DNA of 64,000 bases from Zeaxanthinibacter sp. PT1 (GCF_028464225.1 NZ_JAQPCN010000001.1:1116001-1180000); one strand, 5' to 3'; numbered from the stretch's first letter, positions 44,938-55,547 are shown. Numbers and translations are program-made. The notes: generated from the sequence alone by a model not told the origin.

Positions 44938-44966
44938 TGGTATTGAAGCGTGCATTGGAAGGCTTG

Positions 44967-46394
44967 TTATTTCACTTTAGCAGCATAATTATCATGATTC
45001 TTCAGACGGGTAACCCGGCCTTCTGCATCCCTTTCAAAGACCAGTGTTTCCCCCAGTTCGTCATCATCCCTTACGCGGCGAAAAGTATCTCCTTCAATAT
45101 GTTTATAAAAGGTCATGGCTTCGGATGGGTCGTCTGTTGGCAGGTAAAGCTCTACCAGTTGGCCATTCATGCTCCCGATATAGGCTTCACTCCCCCAGGG
45201 CTGGGTATCGTAGTAGCCGGTATACTCCGAGAGATCTTTCACTTCCCCTGTTTCATCATCACCATTCTTAACCTTAGATAAGATTTTATGCATTCCCATG
45301 GCGTATTTGCCGGGATTAGTCCCATTGGCATTGATCATCACGGAATAGGCCAGTTCTTTCTTGGGATGCAACATTAATACGGATCGGTAGCCCGGACAAC
45401 TGCCTCCATGACTTACCCAGCTGCCCCCGTCATCGGCTTTCCTGACTGCAAACCCAAGACCCCAGGTCACATTCCATCCTGGATCTGTATAATGTACCTG
45501 CTGCATATACCTGAGAGTTGCAGGTTTCAGGATATCTGCCGTAGTGGTGTCTAATAAGCGCAATTGCCAGGAAGCGAATTGACCAAGGTCTCTAACATTG
45601 GAGGAAAAACCGGCTGCTGGGGTGATCCCGTTAGCCTGGAATAATTTGAGTCGGTCCCTGCTGCCATCGCGTTTGATGGCGCTGTAACCAATAGCGAGTT
45701 GTTTGCCATAGAGCTCCTGGGGTAAACTGGTCCTGGTATCTGATAGATTCAGAGGGTCCAGGATGTTCTCTGCAATGTATTCTTCGTACGGCATACCGGA
45801 CACCTCGGTGACAATTTCCCCAAGAAGGGTGAGGGCAAGGTTACTATACTGGAAGTAAGTGCTGGCAGGGTAAAGGGTCTCTTGCTGACTTAATTCTTCA
45901 CGGATTTGTTCTTCACTTGGGAATGGGAAATCGGGACCTGTCCAATACGGGAAGTTCGCTTCCCTGGGCAACCCTGAAGAGTGGGTCAGCAAGGTGCGTA
46001 CGGTCACCGGTCCGCTGTCCGAAAATTTCTGCTCCAGGTTGTACCAGGGGAGAATGTCCCCGATCTCGTCATCCAGTCGCAATTTTCCTTCTTCATATAA
46101 TTTCATGACGGCTACGGCAGTGAAAAGCTTGGAAATAGAACAAATACTGCAGATGGTCTCAGCAGTTGTGAAGGTATTATCTTCCTTGTTGGCCATGCCA
46201 TAACCACCCTGCCAGAGCACTTCCTGGTCCTTTACCACGATGGCCGAGATACCGGGCAGGTTTTCATAATCCTTTTGGGCATCGAGCCAGACCTCGATCA
46301 ACTTTATAGCATCACTGTAATCTTTAGGAGATTCCTGTCCTTGAACCTGAAGACAAAAAAGCAAGACGGGGATTAGAAATGAACGAATAGTCAT
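44967..46394 (-). CDS. Class C beta-lactamase-like serine hydrolase (S12), exported
   Basis: 475 residues with a signal peptide (cleavage after VQG, about residue 19). The SxxK motif is S86-I-S-K89, YxN is Y-S-N in FQYSNLALTLLGE, and the third block is HGG (VSHGGSCPGYRS) in place of KTG. The family includes D-amino-peptidases, esterases and beta-lactamases; HGG rather than KTG favours an esterase or peptidase. The C-terminal 100 residues (DLSEYTGYYDTQPWGSEAY) form the lipocalin-like domain common in this group. A terminator lies on each side, so it is transcribed alone. Confidence 0.88.
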   Translation of the reverse strand: MTIRSFLIPVLLFCLQVQGQESPKDYSDAIKLIEVWLDAQKDYENLPGISAIVVKDQEVLWQGGYGMANKEDNTFTTAETICSICSISKLFTAVAVMKLYEEGKLRLDDEIGDILPWYNLEQKFSDSGPVTVRTLLTHSSGLPREANFPYWTGPDFPFPSEEQIREELSQQETLYPASTYFQYSNLALTLLGEIVTEVSGMPYEEYIAENILDPLNLSDTRTSLPQELYGKQLAIGYSAIKRDGSRDRLKLFQANGITPAAGFSSNVRDLGQFASWQLRLLDTTTADILKPATLRYMQQVHYTDPGWNVTWGLGFAVRKADDGGSWVSHGGSCPGYRSVLMLHPKKELAYSVMINANGTNPGKYAMGMHKILSKVKNGDDETGEVKDLSEYTGYYDTQPWGSEAYIGSMNGQLVELYLPTDDPSEAMTFYKHIEGDTFRRVRDDDELGETLVFERDAEGRVTRLKNHDNYAAKVK

Positions 46395-46469
46395 GATGTT
46401 GATTTTTAAATCTTTAACATTAAATGTAGTAAATTTTCAAATCGGATTTTCATTCCTTTTCGGATAAAA

Positions 46470-46492
46470 AAAAGCCCCTGTGAAGGGGCTTA
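46470..46492 (-). terminator. Terminator after the amidohydrolase pair
   Basis: AAGCCCC(T), short loop, (A)GGGGCTT. On the minus strand a run of eight T follows. It lies 22 bases past the stop at 46514. Confidence 0.85.
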
Positions 46493-46513
46493 TTAATGTG
46501 ATCTCGAATTATC

Positions 46514-47815
46514 TTACTTGGACTGTCGATCGTATTTTTCGGAATACCGCTTCCAAAGCTTTGTCTGGTGTGTTTCCAATGATATTTCTCGTCCATCTAT
46601 AAAGGCATGTGTAAGCTGGTTGGTACGCATATCCAGGGCATTACCTTCACTGATAAAAAGAGTGGCGCTTTTCCCTTGTTCCAGGGTGCCGTACTTATCA
46701 TCAATCCCCAGGATCTTAGCCGAATTCCCTGTGATCAAGGTTAAAGCTGTCTCCATGTCCATTCCCTGCCCTGCTACTTGTCCGGCGTAAAACGGTAGGT
46801 TCCTGGTCTGGAAATTAGAGGCCTCTGAATTCTGAATGGCTACTAATAGGCCACCATCAGCAAGCAGCTTTGGCAATTTGTATGGAAGATCGTAATCGTC
46901 GTCGTCCCGGGCAGGAACGTTATGGGTTTCCTGTACCAGTACAGCGATGTCATGCTCTTTCAGGAAAGGGATAATCTTATGGGATTCGTATCCTCCCACG
47001 AGCACAACCTCTTTTACCCCGCTTTCCTTAGCTGTGGTCACTGCATCGATGATCTCCTTCTCACCATCTGCATAAACATAGAGTTTCTGTGAGCCATCAA
47101 ACAATCCTTTCATGGCGGTAAATGCCTGGTTGGGTTGTTGATCTCCCTTGGCTTTGTAAGCTTTGGAGTTCTGCATGAATGTTTTAATGGCAGCGATATC
47201 TTCGGCGTAATCCTTATTGGGTTTAAACCCGCGATCTTCTCCTAACCACCAGCGTCCACGGCGGAAGGTATTTGGCCAGTGCAAGTGGATACCGTCGTCT
47301 TCCTTAATTACGGCATCTTCCCAATTCCAGGCATCAAACTGAACGATGGAGGAGGTGCCGCTAATGGTTCCTCCCTGGGGGGTGGTTTGTCCTATCAGCA
47401 CCCCGTTAGGACGCATGGACTCTACCACTTTACTCTCCGCATTATAGGCAATGATACTGCGGACGTGAGGGATAAGCTCACCGATCTCGTCCTGGTCGTT
47501 ACTGGCACGTACTGCGTTAATTTCGATAAGTCCCAATGACTTAGCAGGGGCAATGATGCCGGGATAAATGTGTTTGCCATCGGCATTGATCACTTTTCCC
47601 TTTGTGGCGGTATCCCCGCTTCCAATGGCTGTGATGATCCCGTTCTCGAAGACGATAACGGCATTCTCTATCACTTCACCATTCCCGATGTGAGCCGTTG
47701 CCCCACTGATGGTAATGGCTTCTTCCTGAGCTGCAGCCGGAGTCTGTTGGGCGAAGCTCAAGGAGCTTGCCATAAAAGCCAGCGTTGCGATTATATAGGT
47801 ATAAAATTTCATCAT
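46514..47815 (-). CDS. Amidohydrolase-fold exported protein lacking the metal ligands
   Basis: 433 residues with a signal peptide (cleavage after SFA, residue 22). The N-terminal beta sandwich and start of the barrel match imidazolonepropionase-like amidohydrolases (GATAHIGNGEVIENAVIVFENGIITAIG; then HIYPGIIAP). However, where active enzymes have D-x-H-x-H the sequence is APAKS (residues 89-93), and the late Asp block reads AIQNSEAS instead of NSDD. The C-terminal GNSAKILGIDDKYGTLEQGKSA is normal. It is therefore probably catalytically inactive and may be a structural partner of the 985-residue protein, whose stop codon lies three bases upstream of this start. Confidence 0.85.
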   Translation of the reverse strand: MMKFYTYIIATLAFMASSLSFAQQTPAAAQEEAITISGATAHIGNGEVIENAVIVFENGIITAIGSGDTATKGKVINADGKHIYPGIIAPAKSLGLIEINAVRASNDQDEIGELIPHVRSIIAYNAESKVVESMRPNGVLIGQTTPQGGTISGTSSIVQFDAWNWEDAVIKEDDGIHLHWPNTFRRGRWWLGEDRGFKPNKDYAEDIAAIKTFMQNSKAYKAKGDQQPNQAFTAMKGLFDGSQKLYVYADGEKEIIDAVTTAKESGVKEVVLVGGYESHKIIPFLKEHDIAVLVQETHNVPARDDDDYDLPYKLPKLLADGGLLVAIQNSEASNFQTRNLPFYAGQVAGQGMDMETALTLITGNSAKILGIDDKYGTLEQGKSATLFISEGNALDMRTNQLTHAFIDGREISLETHQTKLWKRYSEKYDRQSK

Positions 47816-47818
47816 TTC

Positions 47819-50776
47819 TTAGTTAATGGTTTCACATTCAAAGTCAATTCGGTCTTTCCCTTCAGGAGCACGGGTTTTGGCACCACCGTTCTTCTCATCG
47901 AGCATCATCCCGATAAGTTTACTGCGTTCTGCCTGTATGGCATCTCGCTTTGCCCGATCTGTTTCCAGGTCAAAAAAGACCGTACCTTCAATGATGGTTT
48001 TTTCTGCTTTTGCAGCTACGGAAAGCGGGTGGTCTGTCCATAGTACCAGGTCAGCATCTTTGCCTTCCGCTATGCTTCCTACTCGGTCATCGATATGCAA
48101 TAACTTGGCTGGATTGATGGTGACCATCTTCCAGGCTTCCTCTTCACTCATGCCCCCGTATTTCACTGTTTTAGCAGCTTCCTGATTTAATCGGCGAGAC
48201 ATTTCACGGTCATCGCTGTTGATCGCCACGGTAAGTCCCTGATTGGCCATGATTGCAGCGTTGTAAGGGATAGCATCGTTCACCTCGTACTTATATGCCC
48301 ACCAGTCACTGAAGGTAGATGCACCAACACCGTGCTCTTTCATCTTATCTGCTACCTTGTAGCCTTCCAATATGTGGGTAAAAGTATTTATACGGAAACC
48401 AAATTGTTCGGCTACTTTCATCAGCATATTGATCTCGCTCTGTACATAAGAGTGAGAACTGATAAAACGCTCCCCGTTCAGGATCTCTGCCAGTACTTCC
48501 ATCTCCTCATCATAGCGGTAGGGTTCTCCACTTTTCTTTTTAGCATCGTATGCTTTGGCCCGGTTAAAATAGTTGACAAAAACCTGCTCTACACCCATTC
48601 TTGTCTGGGGGAAACGATTAAAGCTCTGCCAATTACTTTGTTTGACGTTCTCACCAAGGGCGAACTTGATAAACTTGGGACTGTTGTCATAGATTAACTC
48701 CTCTGCATCTTCTCCCCATTTAAGTTTAATGATCGCAGAGCGACCACCAATAGGGTTGGCCGAACCATGCAGGATCTGGATGGATGTAACTCCCCCGCCA
48801 AGATTACGGTAAATATTGATGTCTTCCGGGTCTACCACATCTTCTATACTAACCTCGGCCGAGGAATTCTGCCCGGACTCGTTGATGGAGAGGGCGGCAA
48901 TGTGCGAGTGCTCGTCAATTACCCCCGCGGTAAGATGTTTGCCTGTGGCATCGATTACCTCGGCTCTTCCTGCATTCAAGTCTTTCCCGATCTTAGCAAT
49001 CTTACCGTCGCGGACCAATACATCAGTATTCTCCAGTACCCCGGCATCTTCACTGGTCCATACCGTAGCATTCTTAAAAAGCATATCGGTCTGTTTGGGT
49101 TTCTCGTTAAAGCCATAGCCCACGTTGGGATAGGTGATGGAGACCACTTCCGGTTTGCTATCTTTTTCTGTTTCTTTTTCATCTTCTGAGGTCAAATCAC
49201 CACTGCGGGTGGCTGTGAATGAAGATTCATCGCCGTCCGGTAATACGATACGCCCTGAAATGCTTTTGCCTTTAGCCGGCACGAGGGCTGTAGCCCTCCA
49301 GGTCTTCCCGGATTTTTCATCAGAGAACTTCAGGCTCATCCAGTTTTCGCTGTAGGTCATGGTCGACTTTAATTCGTCTTCACCTTTGCTCACTTTAGAC
49401 TTAGGCTTGGCTGCTCCTCCGCTGATCTCCAGGTCATAGGTTTGTCCTGAAAATGCAAGTTTGTACTTACCGTTAAGATCGCGTTGATCCAAACTATTGA
49501 TTACGTGCTTTTCCCCCTGTACCCAGTTTTCATACAAGGTGGTGTTCTTATCAAACACATCGCCAGAAGTGACCAGGAAATTAGCGTACCGGCCATTCTG
49601 CAAGCTACCGATCTCTTCGCTCATATTCAGGTATGCGGCAGGTACCGTGGTGAGTGCTTCAAGCGCCTTGGTCTTGTCCAGACCATAGGTAAGTGCCTTC
49701 TGGAGTTTCTCTCCGAATTCTGTCGGTTTTTTAAGTTTATGTGTCGTCAGGGCAAAAGGGATCCCTTTATCGCTGAGGGCTTTTGGGTTACCAGGTGCCT
49801 GGTTCCAGGCGCGCATATCTTCTAGCGCAATGTATTTTGCAGCATAAGGGTCGGTCACGTCATAGGCATCCGGGAAATCGACCGGAAGTATAAATCTTGC
49901 CTGTGTAGCCTTGATCTCATCAATGTTCTCGTATTCATTCCCACCACCAACGATGATGTAGTTTGTGTTAAATCGATCCCCGATGGTATCGGCGCGCAGG
50001 GCATTGCCTTTGTCCCCGGCTTCGAAGAAAGCAGGGAGTGTTTTGATTTCTAAAAGTGCTTCCAAAGAGCGGTCTTTGGTGTCAACATTTCCTTTGGCAT
50101 ACCATTCGGCGTCCCAGTACATCTGTCGTAACAGTGCCATAGAACCCATCAGGGAAGAAGGGTAAGACTGGTTGCTGGCAATACTTCTTTCAAAAGAAAA
50201 GAATTGACCGGACTCATCTTCCAGTATCCGTTGCGCATCGCCTCCTTCATCGTTCAGGGCGATCACCGCCCCCGTTCCCCTGGCAATACCATCGGCTATG
50301 TGGGTGTTTACAACTCCAAATCCGGCTTCCCGGTACTCTTTAGCTTTCATTTTGTCATATTCAAACTTCCCGATTGCGCTATTTTCCGGCATAATATGAT
50401 CGTTCCAGTAGAATCCTTCGCGAGAAGGTTCGTACTGGGCAGATCTGCCATCGCGCTCTGCCCGCTTGGGCAGGTCTACACCAAAACCGGTGTAGGGGTC
50501 TATAAAAGAAGGATAGATGAATTTCCCTTGCAGGTCCACAGTTACTGTGTTTTCGGGAATGTTGACATTACTGCCGGTGGCGACCACTTTTCCGTCTTGG
50601 ATTAGCAGGGTGCCTTTTTTGATCACCTGGTCATGGGTGACATAAATCGTAGCATTGGTCAATGCCGTGTAGTTGGTGTTTTTCTCTTTGACCCCGTCGT
50701 TCTTAGGAAAGTAGTCCTGTGCAACCGCCGCCTGTATTAGGCAGAACAGGGCAAACACCAATGGTAATTTTCTCAT
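47819..50776 (-). CDS. Two-domain amidohydrolase; C-terminal domain active, N-terminal degenerate
   Basis: 985 residues with a signal peptide (cleavage after AVA, residue 19). An N-terminal amidohydrolase-like domain (about 35-430) has DPYTG (93-97) where the metal motif DxHxH belongs. A beta-rich insert follows (about 435-530; GKYKLAFSGQTYDLE, WMSLKFSDEKSGKTW). The C-terminal domain (about 560-985) is complete: H623 and H625 (DEHSH), a likely carboxylated K704 (FIKFALGEN), H775, H801 and D855 (NSDDRE). It resembles exported peptidase-like or imidazolonepropionase-like amidohydrolases of Bacteroidota. The next gene follows after three bases. Confidence 0.88.
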   Translation of the reverse strand: MRKLPLVFALFCLIQAAVAQDYFPKNDGVKEKNTNYTALTNATIYVTHDQVIKKGTLLIQDGKVVATGSNVNIPENTVTVDLQGKFIYPSFIDPYTGFGVDLPKRAERDGRSAQYEPSREGFYWNDHIMPENSAIGKFEYDKMKAKEYREAGFGVVNTHIADGIARGTGAVIALNDEGGDAQRILEDESGQFFSFERSIASNQSYPSSLMGSMALLRQMYWDAEWYAKGNVDTKDRSLEALLEIKTLPAFFEAGDKGNALRADTIGDRFNTNYIIVGGGNEYENIDEIKATQARFILPVDFPDAYDVTDPYAAKYIALEDMRAWNQAPGNPKALSDKGIPFALTTHKLKKPTEFGEKLQKALTYGLDKTKALEALTTVPAAYLNMSEEIGSLQNGRYANFLVTSGDVFDKNTTLYENWVQGEKHVINSLDQRDLNGKYKLAFSGQTYDLEISGGAAKPKSKVSKGEDELKSTMTYSENWMSLKFSDEKSGKTWRATALVPAKGKSISGRIVLPDGDESSFTATRSGDLTSEDEKETEKDSKPEVVSITYPNVGYGFNEKPKQTDMLFKNATVWTSEDAGVLENTDVLVRDGKIAKIGKDLNAGRAEVIDATGKHLTAGVIDEHSHIAALSINESGQNSSAEVSIEDVVDPEDINIYRNLGGGVTSIQILHGSANPIGGRSAIIKLKWGEDAEELIYDNSPKFIKFALGENVKQSNWQSFNRFPQTRMGVEQVFVNYFNRAKAYDAKKKSGEPYRYDEEMEVLAEILNGERFISSHSYVQSEINMLMKVAEQFGFRINTFTHILEGYKVADKMKEHGVGASTFSDWWAYKYEVNDAIPYNAAIMANQGLTVAINSDDREMSRRLNQEAAKTVKYGGMSEEEAWKMVTINPAKLLHIDDRVGSIAEGKDADLVLWTDHPLSVAAKAEKTIIEGTVFFDLETDRAKRDAIQAERSKLIGMMLDEKNGGAKTRAPEGKDRIDFECETIN

Positions 50777-51177
50777 GTGTTGGAATGGATTTTATTAACA
50801 AGAAGTCTTAAATATAAGAAGCTGAGAAGTGTACTCTTTGCATTTAAATGATATTTTAACGCGGCTTTAACTATTGAAACAGCCACGGAAAATTGGCCTT
50901 CAATTTATACCACAGTCTGAAGTGAAGAATTTTAGTATAATACATAGAGACCAAACCGCTTCGGGATCCATGATCATAAAATTGAAAGCACTTCCTGCCC
51001 TGAGTACACAATCTGCTTCAGATCACTGTCCGGTTTAATTTTGGGAGCTGCAAAGGGTTCTTTGGTCTCGAGTTTACATGAGTGCCGGATTTCTTCAGGT
51101 TTACCATCTTAGAACTGGCTCGCAATAAAACCTTCATCAATATTGAATAGGACTCCCTGCATAGGGCAAAGCAGCTT
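50777..51177. other. Intergenic region with short ORF remnants
   Basis: 401 bases. In the histidine-kinase frame, past its TAG, two open stretches are seen (51177-51112 and 51108-50977) split by one TAA, the second with a protein-like composition (DGKPEEIRHSCKLETKEPFA). A 65-codon ORF (51018-51215) also runs in another frame. No known domain is recognised, and no promoter or terminator is clear. Confidence 0.35.
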
Positions 51178-53997
51178 CTAACGATCAGGAATGTAGATAT
51201 TGAAGGTGGCACCAACCCCCGATATGCCTTCGGCTGTAATTTGACCGTTATGATTCTCTACGATCTTCTTAACGATTGCCAGCCCCATCCCGGTACCTTC
51301 ATACTGGTCTTTAGCATGAAGTCGCTGGAATAATTCAAATATCTTATTGGCATAGGTCTGGTCAAAACCGATCCCGTTATCTTCTACGCGGATATGACAA
51401 TAGGAATCGTCGGCTTCTAGCCCTTCAACACCTAGGTCTTTACCCATTTTAATTTCAGATGAAATATGGACCGTAGGAGTGGTATCGGGCTTGGTAAATT
51501 TTATGGCGTTGGTCAATAAGTTATGCAGTAGCTGGTGAAACTGGAATGGAATGATGCAAACCTCGTCGAGATGGCCGGTTTTAATAACTAGTGAACCGCT
51601 CTCTAGCTCTTCTTTAAGATCTTCCCTGATCTCCTGCAATACCGCGGTCATTGGGACCTTTTTAAAATCTTTCTTGCCTGTATTGGTCCTGGAATAGAGT
51701 AGGAGTGCTTCAATCAGGGTCTGCATACGTGCAGCGGACTTAATAATCCTGGTGAACTTTCTCATCCCCTCAGGACTCATATTATTAACTTCTCGCTCCT
51801 GGAGCAGCCCGGCGAATATCCTAATTTTTCTCAGGGGTTCCTGCAAGTCATGACTGGAAATAAATGTGAACGACTTTAACTCCTGATTCATTTTTTCGAG
51901 GGTGTCATTCTTTTCTTTCAGTTCCGCAGTTCTTTTCAGCACCTGTTTTTCCAGTTCGTTGGTGAACATTTTCTGATCTTGAATATCCGTACTGGTTCCC
52001 ACCCACCGGGTAATCCTTCCTTCTTCATCTCTTTGGGGGATAGCCCTGCTTAACTGCCACCTGAATTCTCCATCAATACTCCTGAAACGATGTTCAAATA
52101 TAAAATCATCTCCAGTCTCGATAGATTTTTGCCATTGTACTAAATTTTCTTCCTGGTCTTCAGGGTGCACCATCTGAATCCAGCCATCCTTCACAAGCTC
52201 CTCATATGTCATTCCCGAATACCGGAATACAGAATTATTAAAATAGTTGAGTTTGCCCTCAGGATCAGAAGTCCACACGAACTGCGGCATAGAATCAGCC
52301 AGGAGACGAAAACGCTCTTCGCGCTCTTCTAACTGCTGGTGAAGGGTTCTTTCTTCGGTGATATCTCTCATGGTGCCCAGCATCCTATCGGGGTTGTGTT
52401 GCTCATCAAAAATAACCTTGCCTTTCATCTCAATCCAGTGAATAGAATCGTCCGGTAAAATTATTCTGGCTTGATAGTCAAAAACCCCGGTAGTCATTGC
52501 ATCATCATAGGCTTTATTCCGTATTGGGAGATCTTCCGGGTGTAACTGGGATTTCATCTCGGCGTGGGACGGCTTGTAACCTTCTTGCGCTCCAAAAATT
52601 TCATAGCATCGATCAGAACAATCTACATCGTAATTTTTCAGGTTTAATTCCCAGAATCCTAAGTCTGAAGCATTGATAATCAAGTTCAGCTTTTCCTCGT
52701 TTGCCTCTACCTTTTGCCGGGCAAGGACTTGTTCTGTTACATCGATACCTATAGTCATGATCCCATCTATTTCGCCAAAAGCATCATAGAGGGGTTCATA
52801 TGAGAAATTGATATATTTGGTAGACAGTTTTCCTTGTTGGTCGATGAATACCGGCAATTCTGAAGTAGCAAATCGATCTCCGCTCTCAAAAACATTTCTA
52901 AGCAAGTCTCCGATTCCTTGTGCTTTTAATTCTGGCATGACTTCCATGACCGGAAAATGTAGTACCTCACCCTCCTTTTTGCCCCATAATTCCAGGGCAG
53001 CTTTATTCGCTATTTCAATAACAAAGTTGTTACCTCGCAGAATTGCAATGGCCACCGGGGCCTGAAGGATCATCAAACGCAAGTTGTTTTCTTTGATTTT
53101 CAGCAATCTTTCCGCAGCTTTCCGTTCTGTAATATCTTGTAAAGTTCCGGTAAATCTTTGAGCTATTCCTTTAGGGTCAAAACTTACTTTACCTTTAGCA
53201 TGAACGGTCCGTGGAGGCGCATTGCCCTTCCTGGTCAGGGAATAAACGATATCGTAGTGTCCGCCGGAAGAATAATCAAGAGCATTGGTGATTGCAGTGG
53301 TTACTCGATCCCTGTCATCTTCGCAAATTGCCTTAATTGCATCAGAAAGATTTATTTCCTCCTTAGGAGGTAGGCCAAACCACTCCTTCAGTCTTTCATT
53401 TGCAGAAAATTTCTGTGAATGAGGGTTGAAATCAAATGTTCCAAGTTCACTGGCTTCGATAGCAAATTTGAATTGTGTCATACTTTCCCTCAGAGCCTCC
53501 TGAGAGATCTTGCGGCTAGTCGTTTCTATACAGGTTGCAAGAATTCCACCAATTTCTCCATTCTCCAATCGGATCGGGCTATAGGAGAAATCAAAATAGG
53601 TCTGTTCTATATCGCCATTTCTGTCCAGAAAGAATTCGGCATCGGTATATTTTACTGCTTTTCCATTGCGAGTCTCCTCCAGGAGCGGCCCGATACCCTC
53701 CCAAATCTCAACAAAGTTGCTACGCGTGCTTTGCCCGAGGGCCTTGGGATGTTTATCCTTCCCGAGAATTGGGATAAATGCATCGTTATACAACTGGGTA
53801 AAATCTTCTCCCCAGGCAATATACATCGGGAAAGGATTCTCCAGGATTACGCTGAGCATGGACTTTAATGCAGCCGGCCATTCCTTGTATGGCCCTAAGG
53901 GCGTATCAGACCAATCCTTTTCACTAATGTGCCTTGGCATTTCACCTTTTAAAGAGTTAATGCCAAAGTATTTTTCAGATGCTATTGATTGAACCAT
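51178..53997 (-). CDS. Multi-PAS sensor histidine kinase
   Basis: 939 residues with no signal peptide or membrane helix, so a cytoplasmic sensor. Five PAS-type modules occupy about 30-165, 170-290, 300-430, 435-555 and 560-690. The first begins PLGPYKEWPAALKSMLSVIL, a form found at the N-terminus of many light- or redox-associated kinases. A coiled linker leads to the HisKA domain with phospho-acceptor H716 in SSHDLQEPLRK. The ATPase domain has NLLTNAIKFT (N box), DNGIGF (G1) and GTGMGLAIVKKI (G2). No receiver domain and no adjacent response regulator are seen, so it is an orphan kinase. The signal is unknown. Confidence 0.93.
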   Translation of the reverse strand: MVQSIASEKYFGINSLKGEMPRHISEKDWSDTPLGPYKEWPAALKSMLSVILENPFPMYIAWGEDFTQLYNDAFIPILGKDKHPKALGQSTRSNFVEIWEGIGPLLEETRNGKAVKYTDAEFFLDRNGDIEQTYFDFSYSPIRLENGEIGGILATCIETTSRKISQEALRESMTQFKFAIEASELGTFDFNPHSQKFSANERLKEWFGLPPKEEINLSDAIKAICEDDRDRVTTAITNALDYSSGGHYDIVYSLTRKGNAPPRTVHAKGKVSFDPKGIAQRFTGTLQDITERKAAERLLKIKENNLRLMILQAPVAIAILRGNNFVIEIANKAALELWGKKEGEVLHFPVMEVMPELKAQGIGDLLRNVFESGDRFATSELPVFIDQQGKLSTKYINFSYEPLYDAFGEIDGIMTIGIDVTEQVLARQKVEANEEKLNLIINASDLGFWELNLKNYDVDCSDRCYEIFGAQEGYKPSHAEMKSQLHPEDLPIRNKAYDDAMTTGVFDYQARIILPDDSIHWIEMKGKVIFDEQHNPDRMLGTMRDITEERTLHQQLEEREERFRLLADSMPQFVWTSDPEGKLNYFNNSVFRYSGMTYEELVKDGWIQMVHPEDQEENLVQWQKSIETGDDFIFEHRFRSIDGEFRWQLSRAIPQRDEEGRITRWVGTSTDIQDQKMFTNELEKQVLKRTAELKEKNDTLEKMNQELKSFTFISSHDLQEPLRKIRIFAGLLQEREVNNMSPEGMRKFTRIIKSAARMQTLIEALLLYSRTNTGKKDFKKVPMTAVLQEIREDLKEELESGSLVIKTGHLDEVCIIPFQFHQLLHNLLTNAIKFTKPDTTPTVHISSEIKMGKDLGVEGLEADDSYCHIRVEDNGIGFDQTYANKIFELFQRLHAKDQYEGTGMGLAIVKKIVENHNGQITAEGISGVGATFNIYIPDR

Positions 53998-54285
53998 GCC
54001 AAGCTGTGTGTGGATGTAGTTAAGTCTTTAATGGATAAACTATTAATAGATAAGCGGTGACAGAATATATAATTTGAACAAATTAAGTCCAAATCAGTTA
54101 CGCCCGGCTATCAAGCGGTAATTATTATTAGCGCAATCGATGCCTATTTTAATCCAAACACCATTCTGTTGCGCTAATGGCCGGCTTTCCGGTAAGAAAA
54201 GCTTCATCGGGAAAATAAGCCGTACCTTTGCCGGCTATTCAGAAATGGTGATGTTCATACAATTGTCATTTCGTAAACAATCTAT

Positions 54286-55545
54286 ATGTCATTTAAATCC
54301 TTAGGATTATCACAGGCTTTCTTAAAAGCCGTAGAAAAACAGGGCTACGATACCCCATCACCAATTCAGGCAAAAGCAATTCCCCCCATTCTAGAGGGAA
54401 AAGATATTCTGGCATCCGCGCAAACCGGAACCGGGAAAACAGCCGGGTTTACCCTGCCTATGCTTCAATTGTTATCACAGGGGCAACAGCTACGGCAACG
54501 ACCTGTCCGTGGGCTGGTGCTTACGCCGACCCGAGAACTTGCTGCCCAGGTTTTTGAAAATGTAAAATCGTACAGTGCTTATACCGATCTGCGCTCCAGT
54601 GTGATCTTCGGCGGTGTTAACCAAAACCCACAGGTTAGACAATTACGTAACGGGGTGGATATCTTGGTAGCTACTCCGGGGCGATTGATCGATCTTATCG
54701 GCCAGGGGGTATTATCCCTGGACAAGGTGGAGATCTTTGTACTGGATGAAGCGGATCGTATGCTGGATATGGGCTTCCTCAGGGATATTGAGCGAATTAT
54801 GAAGCTGTTGCCGAAGAAACGTCAGAACCTGATGTTCTCGGCCACCTTTTCCAAGGATATCAAGAAACTGGCCAATGGAATATTGAATCACCCTGTACAA
54901 GTTGAAGCAACCCCGGAGAATACAACCGTAGATGCCATCAACCAGAAAGTATACAGGGTTGCCAAAGGCAAAAAAACAGACCTTGCCATCAAATTGATCT
55001 CGGAAGGAAATTGGGACCAGGTCCTGGTTTTTACAAGGACCAAACACGGAGCAAATAAGCTTTGCAAGAAGATGGAACAGGCCGGGATCACGGCTGCTGC
55101 CATACATGGTAATAAAAGCCAGGGGGCAAGGACTAAGGCTTTGGCCGGTTTTAAAAGTGGTTCAGTCGGAGTACTGGTCGCTACGGATATCGCTGCTCGC
55201 GGGCTGGATATTCCCTTATTACCCCATGTGATGAACTACGAAATTCCAAATATTCCGGAAGATTATGTACACCGGATCGGGCGTACAGGACGTGCAGGTG
55301 CCAGTGGAGAAGCTATTTCCCTGGTCAGTGCTGATGAAACCTCATACCTCAGGGATATAGAAAAATTGGTGGGAATTTCGATTCCTAAAGAAGTGATCGA
55401 AGGATTTGAACCCGATCCTAACGCCTCTACAGAACCCATAAAACCACAGCAACGCGGTGGTAACCGGTCTAAGAACTCATCCAGGAACAAGAATAAGCCT
55501 AAACGCAATAACGACAGGCGGGAAGGTAAGCGGAAATCATACTAA
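54286..55545 (+). CDS. DEAD-box ATP-dependent RNA helicase (RhlE-like)
   Basis: 419 residues. The full set of motifs is present: Q motif (GYDTPSPIQ), Walker [19 protein letters not shown], Walker [13 protein letters not shown], and in the second domain ARGLDIP and [11 protein letters not shown] short basic tail ([17 protein letters not shown]) can add RNA contacts. The length and tail are those of RhlE-type helicases in ribosome assembly and RNA turnover. The next gene (VF530) starts two bases after the stop with TTG. A 288-base region without a recognised motif precedes the gene. Confidence 0.95.
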   Translation: MSFKSLGLSQAFLKAVEKQGYDTPSPIQAKAIPPILEGKDILASAQTGTGKTAGFTLPMLQLLSQGQQLRQRPVRGLVLTPTRELAAQVFENVKSYSAYTDLRSSVIFGGVNQNPQVRQLRNGVDILVATPGRLIDLIGQGVLSLDKVEIFVLDEADRMLDMGFLRDIERIMKLLPKKRQNLMFSATFSKDIKKLANGILNHPVQVEATPENTTVDAINQKVYRVAKGKKTDLAIKLISEGNWDQVLVFTRTKHGANKLCKKMEQAGITAAAIHGNKSQGARTKALAGFKSGSVGVLVATDIAARGLDIPLLPHVMNYEIPNIPEDYVHRIGRTGRAGASGEAISLVSADETSYLRDIEKLVGISIPKEVIEGFEPDPNASTEPIKPQQRGGNRSKNSSRNKNKPKRNNDRREGKRKSY

Positions 55546-55547
55546 AC

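Noticed and set aside
51018-51215. 65-codon minus-strand ORF after the histidine kinase as a response regulator
   Set aside because: It overlaps the kinase end in another frame and has no receiver-domain motif (no DD, D, T/S or K pattern).
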